Source of the DNA: Anaerolineae bacterium
Lineage (GTDB): Bacteria > Chloroflexota > Anaerolineae > UBA4142 > SHND01
Direction of reading: 5' to 3'
Assembly (NCBI GenBank): GCA_021463195.1
Contig: JAJTXZ010000038.1
Span: 1-43,065, forward strand
DNA: 43,065 bases
The position numbers and the translations under genes are program-made. Position 1 is the first letter of the stretch. Every line of letters begins with the position of its first letter. Below, in pieces: positions 14,375 through 23,158 of this stretch. The notes under the pieces are model-generated. The model saw nothing but the letters and a program-made list of their open reading frames with translations. It was not told where the DNA came from and made no database searches.

Positions 14375-14941
14375 TCATCCCTCCCATTTTGCTTTCAATT
14401 TCTCGACAATTCGATGCAGCGTTGTTCCCACGTTCGATTCGCTCATGCCCAACTGCCGCGCGATTTCGCGATTGTTTAATTCCGCGCCATATTTCAATGC
14501 AATCAATTCGCGTTCGTGTTCGTTCAACTGCGCGAGTAACGCGCCGAGTTGGGCGAGTTCCGCTTGGCGCGTGTACGCTTCGTGCGGCGAATCGGGCGCG
14601 GGAATTTGTTCCAGCGCGTCGAATGAAACATGCGCGCGGTGCGTGCGCAAATGGTCAATCGCAACATTGCGCGCAATCGTAAAAAGCCATGTCGGAAACG
14701 CGGCGCGGTCGCGTTGGTATTTTTCGCGCGCGCGCCATGCTTTCTCGAATGTCGCCGCCGTCAAGTCTTCCGCCAGCGCGTTATCGCCCAAACGGTACCG
14801 AAAATAATTATAGACACGCGGCAGTTCGCGTTGATAAACGGCGTTCCAGTTCGTCTTGCTTTTCGCCGTCGTCATAGCGCTAAACCGGCGCAAGGTAGGA
14901 TTTTGCGCGGACATTTTAGGTGTGAACGCATACGCGCTCAT
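14375..14941 (-). CDS. RNA polymerase ECF sigma-70 family factor
   Basis: A protein of 188 residues if the first ATG is used. Region 2 is LPRVYNYFRYRLGDNALAEDLTAATFEKAWRAR followed by FPTWLFTIARNVAIDHLR. Region 4 is LNEHERELIALKYGAELNNREIARQLGMSESNVGTTLHRIVEKLK with a clear helix-turn-helix. There is no C-terminal extension. The start is uncertain: a perfect TATAAT ends 3 bp before the ATG at 14941, so a transcript from it would begin inside the first codons. Internal starts at 14914 or 14875 (MTTAKSKTNW) are then plausible; none has a good RBS. It is the first gene of an operon with an anti-sigma-like protein and an ABC exporter, which it probably regulates. Confidence 0.92.
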   Translation of the reverse strand: MSAYAFTPKMSAQNPTLRRFSAMTTAKSKTNWNAVYQRELPRVYNYFRYRLGDNALAEDLTAATFEKAWRAREKYQRDRAAFPTWLFTIARNVAIDHLRTHRAHVSFDALEQIPAPDSPHEAYTRQAELAQLGALLAQLNEHERELIALKYGAELNNREIARQLGMSESNVGTTLHRIVEKLKAKWEG

Positions 14942-14944
14942 TTT

Positions 14945-14950
14945 ATTATA
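14945..14950 (-). promoter_or_regulatory. Putative sigma-operon -10 element
   Basis: A perfect TATAAT on the minus strand lies directly in front of the ECF sigma frame. No convincing -35 is visible at 16-18 bp. Confidence 0.35.
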
Positions 14951-15017
14951 CGTTCGCGCGGAGGATGTATCACAGTTTGGCGAAGCTAATTCGCGTCAAC
15001 AAAAACGCGAAACGTCC

Positions 15018-15680
15018 CTACGGATGTTCCCGCGCGCTAGGCTGCGCTTGCGAATGCGCTTGATTCGCCGCTGCGGGGATTGCGATGCCCAACGCGTTCA
15101 ACGCCGCCTCGAGCTGCGGCGCGGACGTAAAATGGATGGTATGAAAACCCAACGCGCGCGCCGCACGGATGTTCGCTTCCGCGTCATCAATGAAAACACA
15201 TTCGTCTGCGCGATATCCGATGCGCGTCAACAATAGTTCAAAAATACGCGGGTCGGGTTTGACGAGTTTCACATGCGCCGAGATAACCATATCGTCGAAC
15301 CAATTCAAAAATTCAAAGCGCGCGCGCGCGTACTCGAATTTTTCGGCGGGCCAATTTGACAGCGCGTACAGCGGATAGCCCGCGCGTTTCAGACGCGCGA
15401 CAAGTTCGACCGTCGGCTCAAGCGCGCCCGTTACGCTTTCGGGATAGCGCTCGTCGTACGCGCGAATATATTCGGCGTATTGCGGAAAGCGCGCGCTCAA
15501 TTCCGCGACGCCTTCGGCGAATGTTCGCCCGCGATCCTGCTCCACATTCCACGCGTAAAAATCTACTTGACGCAAAAACGCGTCTATGGACGCGTCGTCG
15601 TCAAACAGCTGCCGATACAAGACGCGCGGGTCCCAATGAATGAGGACGCCGCCTAAATCGAAAATAAGCGCTTTAATCAT
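15018..15680 (-). CDS. HAD superfamily hydrolase (HAD-IA)
   Basis: A 220-residue protein. The start is the ATG at 15680, giving MIKALIFDLGGVLIHWDP, where the DxG catalytic motif carries the nucleophile Asp at residue 8. A helical cap follows (residues about 15-85). Motif II is LYALSNWP, motif III Lys is in KLVKPDPRIFE, and motif IV is ECVFIDDAEANI with the paired Asp. This composition is typical of YihX-like sugar-phosphate phosphatases or haloacid-dehalogenase-like enzymes; the second position of motif I is Gly, so a phosphatase with non-aspartate acid/base is likely. It follows the MFS gene by 40 bp on the same strand. Confidence 0.9.
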   Translation of the reverse strand: MIKALIFDLGGVLIHWDPRVLYRQLFDDDASIDAFLRQVDFYAWNVEQDRGRTFAEGVAELSARFPQYAEYIRAYDERYPESVTGALEPTVELVARLKRAGYPLYALSNWPAEKFEYARARFEFLNWFDDMVISAHVKLVKPDPRIFELLLTRIGYRADECVFIDDAEANIRAARALGFHTIHFTSAPQLEAALNALGIAIPAAANQAHSQAQPSAREHP

Positions 15681-15720
15681 TGTTTGCTCCGTCTGTCGCG
15701 CGCGAATGGTTAATTTAAAT

Positions 15721-17013
15721 CTATGCGTCCGTCGCGCTTTCGATTCGAGTTTGCTCGAGCTCTTGCAGCGTCGGCGCAAATTCCGGACGCAAATCCATCG
15801 CGCGCAGCTGCGGCGCCAAAACGAATGTAACGCCGACGACAATGAGCGTGACGATGCCGCCGAGCCACACCGCCGGCGCCACGCCCAAAACGCGCGCCGC
15901 CACGCCGCTTTCGAATGCGCCGATTTCGTTGGACGATCCAATAAAGACCCATTGCACCGCCGCGATGCGCCCGCGCAAATGTTCCGGCGAATATAGACGC
16001 AAAATCGTTTCCCGAATCACCATGCTGATGCCGTCGAACATGCCGCTCAACGCGAGCGCAAACAACGACAGCAAAAAATTGCGCGATAACGCAAAGACGA
16101 TAATCGAGACGCCAAAACCCGCGACAACGCCGAATAAAATTTTTCCCGCGTTTTTGATGGGCGGATAGCGCGTAGACCACAGCATCGCGATTAACGCGCC
16201 AACCGACGGCGCGGCGACGAGCAAGCCCAAGCCCTGCGGTCCCACCTGCAAAATGTCGCTTGCGAAAATCGGCAGCAGCGCGATCGCGCCGCCGAACAAC
16301 ACCGCGAATAAATCGAGCGCCATCGAGCCGACGAGAATTTGATGATGAAACACATAACTCACGCCGACCTTGATGCTTTGCCAAATGGATTCGCCCTCCG
16401 TCGGCGGCGGCATCGGTTTACTGGCAATGAGCGCCATGCACAACCACGCGAGCGCGAGAAACGACGCAATCATCAAATACGTATTCGCCGCGCCAAAGAA
16501 CGCGTACACAAAACCGCCGAGCGTGGGGCCCAGAATCGCGGTGGCTTGGCCGACGCTGCCCGACCATGTCGCCGCGTTTACGTATAACGCGCGCGGCACC
16601 ACTTGCGCTTCAAACGCGGACACGGCGGGATCGGCAAAACCGCGCGCAATGCCCGCGATAAAGATCACCGCGTACAAGGCCGCGACGCCCAGCGCTTGCG
16701 CGTTCAACGAAATCGTCGCGAGCGCCAACGCCGCCAACACGGAAACCGCGCGCGTAATCAATACGATGGCGCGCCGATCATGGCGATCGGCAAAATGTCC
16801 GCCAAAGAGAGACAAGCCGACCGCGGGAATCGCTTCGACCAAACCGAGAATGCCGAGCGCGAGCGGATCGCGTGTTAATTCGTAAATTTGATAACCGATG
16901 GCGACTGCGAGCGCGCGATTCGCCAATGTGGAAAAAACGCTCGACGCGAGCCAATAGCGAAATTCAGAGAGCCGCAGGGATGCGTAGGGGTCGGATGCGC
17001 GCGCGCGTTTCAT
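15721..17013 (-). CDS. MFS transporter (EntS/MFS_3-like exporter)
   Basis: A 430-residue protein with 12 predicted transmembrane helices. The start is the ATG at 17013, which overlaps the TGA of the channel-like gene (ATGA), so translation is probably coupled. MFS signature after TM2 is GGHFADRHDRRAIVLITR. The overall sequence (FRYWLASSVFSTLANRALAVAIGYQIYELT) resembles the MFS_3/EntS group of drug or siderophore exporters. The C-terminus is cytoplasmic and acidic. The substrate is unknown. Confidence 0.9.
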   Translation of the reverse strand: MKRARASDPYASLRLSEFRYWLASSVFSTLANRALAVAIGYQIYELTRDPLALGILGLVEAIPAVGLSLFGGHFADRHDRRAIVLITRAVSVLAALALATISLNAQALGVAALYAVIFIAGIARGFADPAVSAFEAQVVPRALYVNAATWSGSVGQATAILGPTLGGFVYAFFGAANTYLMIASFLALAWLCMALIASKPMPPPTEGESIWQSIKVGVSYVFHHQILVGSMALDLFAVLFGGAIALLPIFASDILQVGPQGLGLLVAAPSVGALIAMLWSTRYPPIKNAGKILFGVVAGFGVSIIVFALSRNFLLSLFALALSGMFDGISMVIRETILRLYSPEHLRGRIAAVQWVFIGSSNEIGAFESGVAARVLGVAPAVWLGGIVTLIVVGVTFVLAPQLRAMDLRPEFAPTLQELEQTRIESATDA

Positions 17014-18182
17014 GGTTTTGCAAACGCCAGCGCGCCAAAGGTCAGCGCAGTGACGACGCACAAGATACCGAAAAAGAGGGGCCAGTATAGCGCTTCCACC
17101 CACATATTATCATTGTCGCGGAACAATCCCAGATTGGGCAGCGCGACCAACAAAACGGAATTGACGGCAACGCCGAGAATGAACAGATACGTCAATAGAT
17201 GCACGCTCTCGAGGTATACGATACCGTACGCTTTGACTTCATCGCGCAGCGAATTTTCCGCCACTAGCACGGCAAAGAAAAACGCCGCGCATGTAAAAAT
17301 CACCGCGCCGGGTCGCACGCCAAATTGTTCCAGCCGCTTATAGTCCGTGCCAATGACCAACACAATCACGAATAATTGCAGCAGAATCACCAGCGGCACA
17401 ATGAGGCGCGAAATTAGCGGACTGAGCAGTCCGCGTTTGATATTGATGTTGAAATACAATTCCGGCGTTTGCTGTTCCGAATCATAATCCGCGATGCCGA
17501 AATTGGCATTGTAACGATTCAGCCGATAACTGAAATAGCTCGATTCCGTCAGCCAATTTTCAATCACAAACTCCGAATCTACGCCGGGCAGTGTTTCAGG
17601 ACGCAAATTCGCATAACCCGCGATATCGGGGATCAAATAAATATCACGCTCAAAATCGGGATGCCACATTTGAAACCGAATCTTTTGGCGGTCCAACGGA
17701 TATTTTGAATAATCGAATTCTTGGCGCATCGTCGCCTTGAATGACCAACCCACCAGCGTTTCATTATTTTGATGCGTTTCGTACACCTTGGTCCAAGTCG
17801 CCGATTCCGCTTGAGGCAACAAGACTCCATAATCGAGGTCGGACGGCAGCGTATCCGCATAACGCTGCCATAGAAAACCCGAAGTTTGGAGCGTGTATGG
17901 ACCCTTGAATTCAACCGATTGAATAAAAATGCCGGTGGGAATATCATACCGCGGTGTTCCGTCGGAAGGGACATTGGCGTCCAAAACCTCTGGCGCGCGT
18001 GTCGGCGTAAACAGCGGAATTTCATCGGGATAAAATGACGGCGGCGCGGTATAAACCGCCATCCACAGAGCCGCAATCGCCGCCAGACAGCCCAGCGCAA
18101 TGACAGCCGAGACGATGCCTACTGCGCGCGCATATTTTGGATAACGCGCGCGCGTTTCTTGCGCGGTCAATTCATTCATCAT
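17010..18182 (-). CDS. Pentameric ligand-gated ion-channel-like membrane protein
   Basis: A 390-residue protein from the ATG at 18182 (MMNELTAQETRARYPKYARAVG); a TTG start 39 nt upstream is possible but sits in an inverted repeat. Architecture: one N-terminal helix (AVGIVSAVIALGCLAAIAALWM), an extracytoplasmic domain of about 210 residues, then four C-terminal helices (SPLISRLIVPLVILLQLFVIVL; AVIFTCAAFFFAVLVAEN; LLTYLFILGVAVNSVLLVAL; WPLFFGILCVVTALTFGAL). The extracytoplasmic stretch FDYSKYPLDRQKIRFQMWHPDF resembles the F-P-(L)-D-x-Q segment of Cys-loop receptor domains, and four helices after it fit the pLGIC layout. The extra N-terminal helix and the segment GIFIQSVEFKGPYTLQTSG suggest a sensory-domain variant. 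Family assignment is by pattern and needs a profile search. It overlaps the downstream MFS gene by 4 bp. Confidence 0.65.
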   Translation of the reverse strand: MMNELTAQETRARYPKYARAVGIVSAVIALGCLAAIAALWMAVYTAPPSFYPDEIPLFTPTRAPEVLDANVPSDGTPRYDIPTGIFIQSVEFKGPYTLQTSGFLWQRYADTLPSDLDYGVLLPQAESATWTKVYETHQNNETLVGWSFKATMRQEFDYSKYPLDRQKIRFQMWHPDFERDIYLIPDIAGYANLRPETLPGVDSEFVIENWLTESSYFSYRLNRYNANFGIADYDSEQQTPELYFNINIKRGLLSPLISRLIVPLVILLQLFVIVLVIGTDYKRLEQFGVRPGAVIFTCAAFFFAVLVAENSLRDEVKAYGIVYLESVHLLTYLFILGVAVNSVLLVALPNLGLFRDNDNMWVEALYWPLFFGILCVVTALTFGALAFAKP

Positions 18183-18196
18183 GCGATAGTGATTCC

Positions 18197-18270
18197 GATA
18201 ATATTTTGGACAGTTAGCCAAGCCCTTTTAGATTTTCGGAAACCCGAAAGGGCGGAGCGTCCAAATTATC
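18197..18270. repeat. Imperfect inverted-repeat element upstream of the channel-like gene
   Basis: The ends GATAATATTTTGGAC (18197-18211) and GTCCAAATTATC (18259-18270) are inverted repeats apart from a 3-nt difference. An internal hairpin uses GCCCTTT and AAAGGGC. No target duplication is visible. It lies 14 bp before the start codon. The rest of the 275-bp gap up to 18458 holds nothing recognisable. Confidence 0.45.
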
Positions 18271-18457
18271 AAGCTCTATAAATCACATTTTCCAATCGGG
18301 CGCGCTCTAGCGCGTTAAAAGCGCAGAATTGTCTGCGCCGCAAGGCGTTTTCTCGCGCCGTCATAGAGAATGCGGTCTAGGCAAGTTCATGTTGTTCGAG
18401 TAATAGGATTTGACGTCTACTTTACCACACTCGAAAAATTTTGAATACCGAAAAATT

Positions 18458-19753
18458 TTAGGCGCGCCCAAACAGCGCGAATGCGCCAAAACCGACGAGC
18501 CGAATCGCGCCCGCCACAATCAATGCTTGCGGAATCCCGATATTTGTCGCGAGCGTTGTCGCCACCAATGGCGCGATAAAAGTCGCCAGATACACCGTCA
18601 TTTGCTGCACGCCCACAAAGGTCGCCGCCTGTTCCTGCGGATAACTTGATACAACCATATCGAACAAAACCAAATCAATTCCGGCGGCAAACGTTCCCGC
18701 GATGCCCGCCAACAGAGTGACAAATAAAATTTGCTGCGTGAACGCCAGCGCGATCGGATAGAACGCGATCGTCAGCGTCGTCGTCAATAGCGCAAAACGA
18801 ATCCCGCGTTTTTTTGTCACGCGCGCCCAAAAAAAATACGCGCCCAACAAAACCGCGCCGTTCACCGTGGCGATAAAACCGATTTGTTCGTCTGTCGCAT
18901 TCAAAACGTGGACATAGTACAGCGGAAACAGCGGAATCGCGAACGCCAAGCCGAACCGATAAATGAATTGACTGCTGATGGTCTCGATGAATTTTGGATA
19001 TTGACGTATTACGCGCAGCCAGTCATGCAGCCGCGCGATGCGCGAAGCGGTTTGACCCTGCGGCGGCGGCTGCTGCGGCGGCAATTCAATGCGGCTCGAA
19101 AAGGCGAGACTCAACAAGCCCCCCATCGAAAGCGCGATAAAGATAATTTGAAAATTTAACGGAAAGACGATGCGGTCAAGCACGATACCCGCGAACGCGA
19201 CGACCACCGCGCTGGTGATGCCGAGCGATGACCAGCGGCGGCTCATCAAATAAAAACGTCCTTCCGGGCCCGCGACGCCTGCCATCACAACCGTAAAACC
19301 GACATTCACAATCGTTTGCGGAATAGTCGCCAGCGCCCAAATCAACAAAATCATCAATACAGTGTAATTGGTCACGAAAAAGGGCGCCAACCCTGTGAGC
19401 GTATAACAAAGCACTACCAAAAAACGCGACAGCGAATACCACGGCACAATATTGGGCCGTCGCGCTAAAAAATTTCCGAGCGGCACGGCGAAAATCAATC
19501 CCGCCAACGCGGGCATCGAAGTCAACAAACCGATGGCGAAATTATCAGCGCCGAGCCGCGTGAGAAAGACCGGCAAGTACGGCGCCGCCGCCGACGCAAT
19601 CCCCACGCCAATGCCGTCAATCAACACGCGTCGGATATTTTGCGATTGGACATCCTGACCCATTGGCACCCAGCCCGCCAACATCCGTCGCAGCGTCAAG
19701 CTTGGGCGTGGCGCCTTGCGCTGTCCTCGCATAGTTTTATCCGTCCGCTTCAT
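18458..19753 (-). CDS. MFS transporter
   Basis: A 431-residue protein with about 12 transmembrane helices after a 40-residue basic N-terminus. Helices are clear, for example FAIGLLTSMPALAGLIFAVPLGNFL and LMILLIWALATIPQTIVNVGFTVVMAGV. The MFS motif A is weak (LGNFLARRPNIVPWYSLSR). A cytoplasmic loop rich in Pro/Gln (LPPQQPPPQGQ) separates the two halves. The substrate is unknown; the fold resembles the sugar/multidrug MFS_1 group. Its start codon lies in a 195-bp gap from the upstream GtrA gene, whose terminator intervenes, so it is probably separately transcribed. Confidence 0.88.
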   Translation of the reverse strand: MKRTDKTMRGQRKAPRPSLTLRRMLAGWVPMGQDVQSQNIRRVLIDGIGVGIASAAAPYLPVFLTRLGADNFAIGLLTSMPALAGLIFAVPLGNFLARRPNIVPWYSLSRFLVVLCYTLTGLAPFFVTNYTVLMILLIWALATIPQTIVNVGFTVVMAGVAGPEGRFYLMSRRWSSLGITSAVVVAFAGIVLDRIVFPLNFQIIFIALSMGGLLSLAFSSRIELPPQQPPPQGQTASRIARLHDWLRVIRQYPKFIETISSQFIYRFGLAFAIPLFPLYYVHVLNATDEQIGFIATVNGAVLLGAYFFWARVTKKRGIRFALLTTTLTIAFYPIALAFTQQILFVTLLAGIAGTFAAGIDLVLFDMVVSSYPQEQAATFVGVQQMTVYLATFIAPLVATTLATNIGIPQALIVAGAIRLVGFGAFALFGRA

Positions 19754-19913
19754 CGTATTTTCCCGCAGTGAAAAGCTTTGCGCTCAAACCACGCGCTGTC
19801 GCGCGCGAAAAAAATCAGCTGCGCGTGAATTCTAGCGCGCAACTTTATCTCGCCAAATTTATTTCGCGCGGACGAAAACAGAACGCCGCCGCGTTGGAAC
19901 TTGCAAGGACACA

Positions 19914-19943
19914 CAAAAAAAGAGCGTCCGTTGACGGACGCTC
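19914..19943 (-). terminator. Rho-independent terminator of the glycan operon
   Basis: A perfect 10-bp stem GAGCGTCCGT/ACGGACGCTC (19922-19931, 19934-19943) is followed on the minus strand by seven T. It closes the unit ending with the GtrA gene. Confidence 0.88.
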
Positions 19944-19948
19944 CGGAT

Positions 19949-20476
19949 TCACAGCGGAGGAATCGAATCGTCAAGATAATCGGGCGCGACGCCATCCTTG
20001 CCAAATTTGATATGCCGATACGTCCAAATGCGATTGATGCCAAAATTCCAAAACAGCACCACGCCAATCGCGCATAGTTTCGCCAAATTGTACGCCAGCG
20101 TCTCATGCTGCGGCAGCAGCGGCAGAAAAATGACATTATCGGTCACGATAAAAACCGCTTGATTGATTGCCAAGCCGACGAGATTCACCGTGGCGAATTT
20201 GCCGAGCTGCGAATGAATTTTTTGCTCGCGCGATTCGGGAAAGGTCCACAAACGATTCCACGTAAAATTCGAGAGAATGGCGCAGCTGACTGAAATGATG
20301 TTGGCATAAAATTTTGGCGCGCCAAACACCAAAATCAAAATATTCAATACACTCACATCCAGAATCGCGCCGAAACCGCCGACAATCATGAATTTGATAA
20401 AACGTTTGACTTCGGGGTGCGCCATTTTGATGCGCGCAGGCGCCAACGCATTAACGCGTTCAAAGAGCGCTGTCAT
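19949..20476 (-). CDS. GtrA family membrane protein
   Basis: A 175-residue protein with four transmembrane helices in two pairs: FIKFMIVGGFGAILDVSVLNILIL, NIISVSCAILSNFTWNRLWTF, VNLVGLAINQAVFIVTDNVIFL and LCAIGVVLFWNFGINRIWTY. The paired NRxWTF/NRIWTY motifs ending TM2 and TM4 are the GtrA signature. Family members assist flipping of polyprenyl-linked sugars in O-antigen or cell-wall glycan modification. GGAGG lies 9-10 nt before the ATG at 20476. It follows an O-antigen ligase-like gene by 28 bp and shares its operon. Confidence 0.92.
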   Translation of the reverse strand: MTALFERVNALAPARIKMAHPEVKRFIKFMIVGGFGAILDVSVLNILILVFGAPKFYANIISVSCAILSNFTWNRLWTFPESREQKIHSQLGKFATVNLVGLAINQAVFIVTDNVIFLPLLPQHETLAYNLAKLCAIGVVLFWNFGINRIWTYRHIKFGKDGVAPDYLDDSIPPL

Positions 20477-20504
20477 CTTGCAAAACCTCCAAAATGGATA
20501 CGAA

Positions 20505-21971
20505 TCATTCGGGTTGCGCGTCCGCGCGGGTTATAATTTCGCCAAGCCCCAAAGCCAAACCGACTTGAATGTACATGGCATGCACAAATAGATTATCAAA
20601 AAAATTATGAATTGACAATGCGACAAGCATCCCAAAAATCCCCGCCGCGACGCCGACGCGCCAACCGCGCGCGCGCCGCGCGCCGCGCGCGCTCTGCCAA
20701 AACACCGCGCCCCATAAAAGCATAAATGCCGCGAATCCTAACGCGCCCGTTTCCGCCAATACGTTCAAATAATAATTATGCGCGTGTCCCAACGGGTCAT
20801 CCCATTTCGGCAGCGCAAAGCGCGGATACGCGGCGGCATAATTACCGAAACCGACGCCCAGCCACGGCGCCGCTTCAAACATGTCCAATGCCGCCTGCCA
20901 ATGCGCGCGTCGTTCCACGAGCGCGTAATTGTCATCGTTCGCGCGTACGCCGCGCACATCTTCAAAACCAAAATAATCGCCCACCGTCGCAAAACGCTGC
21001 GCGATGACATCCGGCACCACATTGATTTGACCCAAACCGACGACGCTTAAAACGAGCGCGGTCAAAACGAATGCCCACCGCGCCGCGCGTTTGGAACGCA
21101 CGAGTGTCAATAACGCGGTGATGCCCAATGCTGCCGTTACGCCAAGCCACGCGCCGCGCGAATACGAAAAAAATAACGCCGCCAACATGAGCGCGCTCGC
21201 GCCGCCCGCCAGCGCCAAAAAGCCGCTGCGCGCAAACCAAGACGCGCGCGCGGCGGCATCATCGCGCGCGCGCGCGAACCAACTCGCGCGCCCCAAACCC
21301 AAGGTTGCGCCGAACGCCAAGGGCAAGAGCAAGCCCAAATAACCCGCATACGGATTCGGCTGTTCAAAAGTGCCATACGCGCGCAGATTCGCGCCGCCAA
21401 ATAGCAAGAACCCTTCCGGACCCGCGCGGAAATAATATTGATACGCGCCCAACATTGCTTGACTCGCGCCCGCCACAAACATTACGCCCAACAAACGCGT
21501 CGCGCGCGTTTGATCCAACATTAACGCGACGAGCCAATACGCCGCGAGCATTTCAATCCACTTGGTTAATTCGCTGAGACTGTCTATGAGCGATTGCGCG
21601 ACAGTAATGGATACGGCGGCGGCGAAAATAAAAATGAGAAAGGGCAAAACAAGCGGCGGCGTATACAAAACTAGATTGCGCCGCGCCACTCCGCGCGCCA
21701 AATACAGACCCCACGCCAGCAGCAGCAAAATATCCGCCGCCGTCACGTTTGCGCCGCCCACTGACAGCGGCAGCAGCGAACCAAACGGCACTGCCAGCGC
21801 TACTAAATAAAGCGCGAGTTCGGGCAGCCACAGCAGCGCGCCCAATAACAGCGCGCCGCCGCCGCACAGCGCGGCAGTCGTGGGCGGCAAGAACGCTAAC
21901 GCCGCCGCGCCCGCGCCGAGAAAGGGCCACAGCAGCCACGCGCGCTGTCTCGAAAAATGAAACTTGAGCAT
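20505..21971 (-). CDS. O-antigen ligase / Wzy-type polymerase family protein
   Basis: A 488-residue multispanning protein with about 12 helices. It contains the Wzy_C (PF04932-type) core: SYSRGAWLGVTAAL, and the long periplasmic loop with RRAHWQAALDMFEAAPWLGVGFGNYAAAYPRF and LGHAHNYYLNVLAETGALG, including the catalytically important Arg and the H-N-Y/L motif. Members join or polymerise lipid-linked glycans on the outer leaflet. Neighbouring epimerase and GtrA genes support a role in extracellular glycan synthesis. Whether it is a ligase or a polymerase cannot be told from the sequence alone. Confidence 0.92.
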   Translation of the reverse strand: MLKFHFSRQRAWLLWPFLGAGAAALAFLPPTTAALCGGGALLLGALLWLPELALYLVALAVPFGSLLPLSVGGANVTAADILLLLAWGLYLARGVARRNLVLYTPPLVLPFLIFIFAAAVSITVAQSLIDSLSELTKWIEMLAAYWLVALMLDQTRATRLLGVMFVAGASQAMLGAYQYYFRAGPEGFLLFGGANLRAYGTFEQPNPYAGYLGLLLPLAFGATLGLGRASWFARARDDAAARASWFARSGFLALAGGASALMLAALFFSYSRGAWLGVTAALGITALLTLVRSKRAARWAFVLTALVLSVVGLGQINVVPDVIAQRFATVGDYFGFEDVRGVRANDDNYALVERRAHWQAALDMFEAAPWLGVGFGNYAAAYPRFALPKWDDPLGHAHNYYLNVLAETGALGFAAFMLLWGAVFWQSARGARRARGWRVGVAAGIFGMLVALSIHNFFDNLFVHAMYIQVGLALGLGEIITRADAQPE

Positions 21972-21983
21972 GCGTTCAAAGCA

Positions 21984-22017
21984 AAATAAAAACTTGCGCC
22001 AGTCCCGCGCAAGTTTT
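21984..22017 (-). terminator. Terminator-like hairpin between epimerase and O-antigen ligase genes
   Basis: On the minus strand AAAACTTGCGC (22017-22007) and GCGCAAGTTTT (21999-21989) pair around a 7-nt loop, followed by TATTTT. It lies after the epimerase gene and before the ligase-like gene, so it may reduce readthrough between them. Confidence 0.75.
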
Positions 22018-22088
22018 GTGGTTCGAATACGTTGGCAAGAATTCTTTCAGGTCGGGCAAAAAAAGCGCATCCGCATTCGCGCGCGGTT

Positions 22089-23027
22089 TTACGCGCGCTT
22101 CATCCGCGCGCGAAAATAAGCGATGGTTTCGCGCAGCCCGTCATCCAATTCTACTTGCGGTTCCCAACCCAGCAGCGTGCGCGCTTTCGTAATATCGGGA
22201 TTGCGCCGCGACGGGTCGTCCACCGGACGATACGTAAAAATAATGCCCGCCTGATTTTTTGTTAACGCGTTAATGCGTTCGGCGAATGTCTTGATGGTCA
22301 ATTCATTCGGGTTGCCAATGTTCACCGGCAATTCTTGATTCGACGCGAGCAAACGCGCGATGCCTTCCACCAAATCGCTGACATAACAAAACGAACGCGT
22401 TTGCGAACCGTCGCCATGCACAGTCAACGGTTCGCCGCGCAGCGCTTGGCCGACAAAATTCGGCACCACGCGTCCATCGTTCAACGCATTGCGCGGGCCG
22501 TACGTGTTAAAGATGCGCACGATGCGCGTGGCTATGTCGTGTTCGCGGTGATACGCCAACGTTAGCGCTTCGGCAAAACGTTTCGCTTCGTCGTACACGC
22601 CGCGCGGTCCAATCGGATTCACATTGCCCCAATACGCTTCGGTCTGCGGATGCACCAACGGGTCGCCGTACACTTCAGAAGTGGACGCCAATAAAAAACG
22701 CGCCTTTTTCGCGCGCGCTACGCCCAGCGCATTATGCGTGCCCAACGCGCCGACCTTCATCGTTTGAATCGGAAAATCCAAATACGATTTTGGACTGGCG
22801 GGCGAAGCAAAGTGCAAGACCGCGTCCACTTGCCCGGCCACATCAATAAATTTGGTCACGTCTTGCTCGATAAATTCAAAACGCGTCTCGCTGCGCAAAT
22901 GCGCGATATTATCGGGACTGCCGGTGATGAAATTATCCATCGCCACCACCTGATGTCCGCGCGCCAAAAAATAATCGCACAAATGCGACCCGATGAATCC
23001 GGCGCCGCCCGTAATAAATATTCGCAT
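22089..23027 (-). CDS. UDP-glucuronate decarboxylase-like NAD-dependent epimerase
   Basis: A 312-residue extended-SDR enzyme. The NAD-binding GGAGFIG is at 7-13, and the catalytic triad residues are Ser in STSEVYGD (about 115-122), Tyr145 and Lys149 in YDEAKR. The stretches [44 protein letters not shown] and [17 protein letters not shown] are characteristic of UDP-xylose synthases (UXS), which convert UDP-glucuronate to UDP-xylose. The usual Cys in GPRxCYDE is Val here, but the family match is otherwise close. GAGG lies just upstream of the ATG. It leads a unit with the ligase-like and GtrA genes. Confidence 0.9.
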   Translation of the reverse strand: MRIFITGGAGFIGSHLCDYFLARGHQVVAMDNFITGSPDNIAHLRSETRFEFIEQDVTKFIDVAGQVDAVLHFASPASPKSYLDFPIQTMKVGALGTHNALGVARAKKARFLLASTSEVYGDPLVHPQTEAYWGNVNPIGPRGVYDEAKRFAEALTLAYHREHDIATRIVRIFNTYGPRNALNDGRVVPNFVGQALRGEPLTVHGDGSQTRSFCYVSDLVEGIARLLASNQELPVNIGNPNELTIKTFAERINALTKNQAGIIFTYRPVDDPSRRNPDITKARTLLGWEPQVELDDGLRETIAYFRARMKRA

Positions 23028-23055
23028 GTTGCCTCAAAGATAAGAATGTGCGCCA

Positions 23056-23084
23056 ATTATATAAGGGTCGGACAAATTCGCCAA
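23056..23084 (-). promoter_or_regulatory. Promoter of the glycan operon
   Basis: On the minus strand TTGGCG (23084-23079), a 17-bp spacer and TATAAT (23061-23056) lie 28 bp before the epimerase start. Confidence 0.6.
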
Positions 23085-23129
23085 GAAGAATGAATGGCGT
23101 CGAAAAATATTTATGTCTATCACTAGAGA

Positions 23130-23158
23130 TTGTCATTCCCACATGACTGTTGTAAAAT
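23130..23158 (+). promoter_or_regulatory. dnaN promoter
   Basis: TTGTCA (23130-23135), a 17-bp spacer and TAAAAT (23153-23158) lie 61 bp upstream of the dnaN ATG. No DnaA-box-like TTATCCACA was seen in this gap. Confidence 0.65.
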
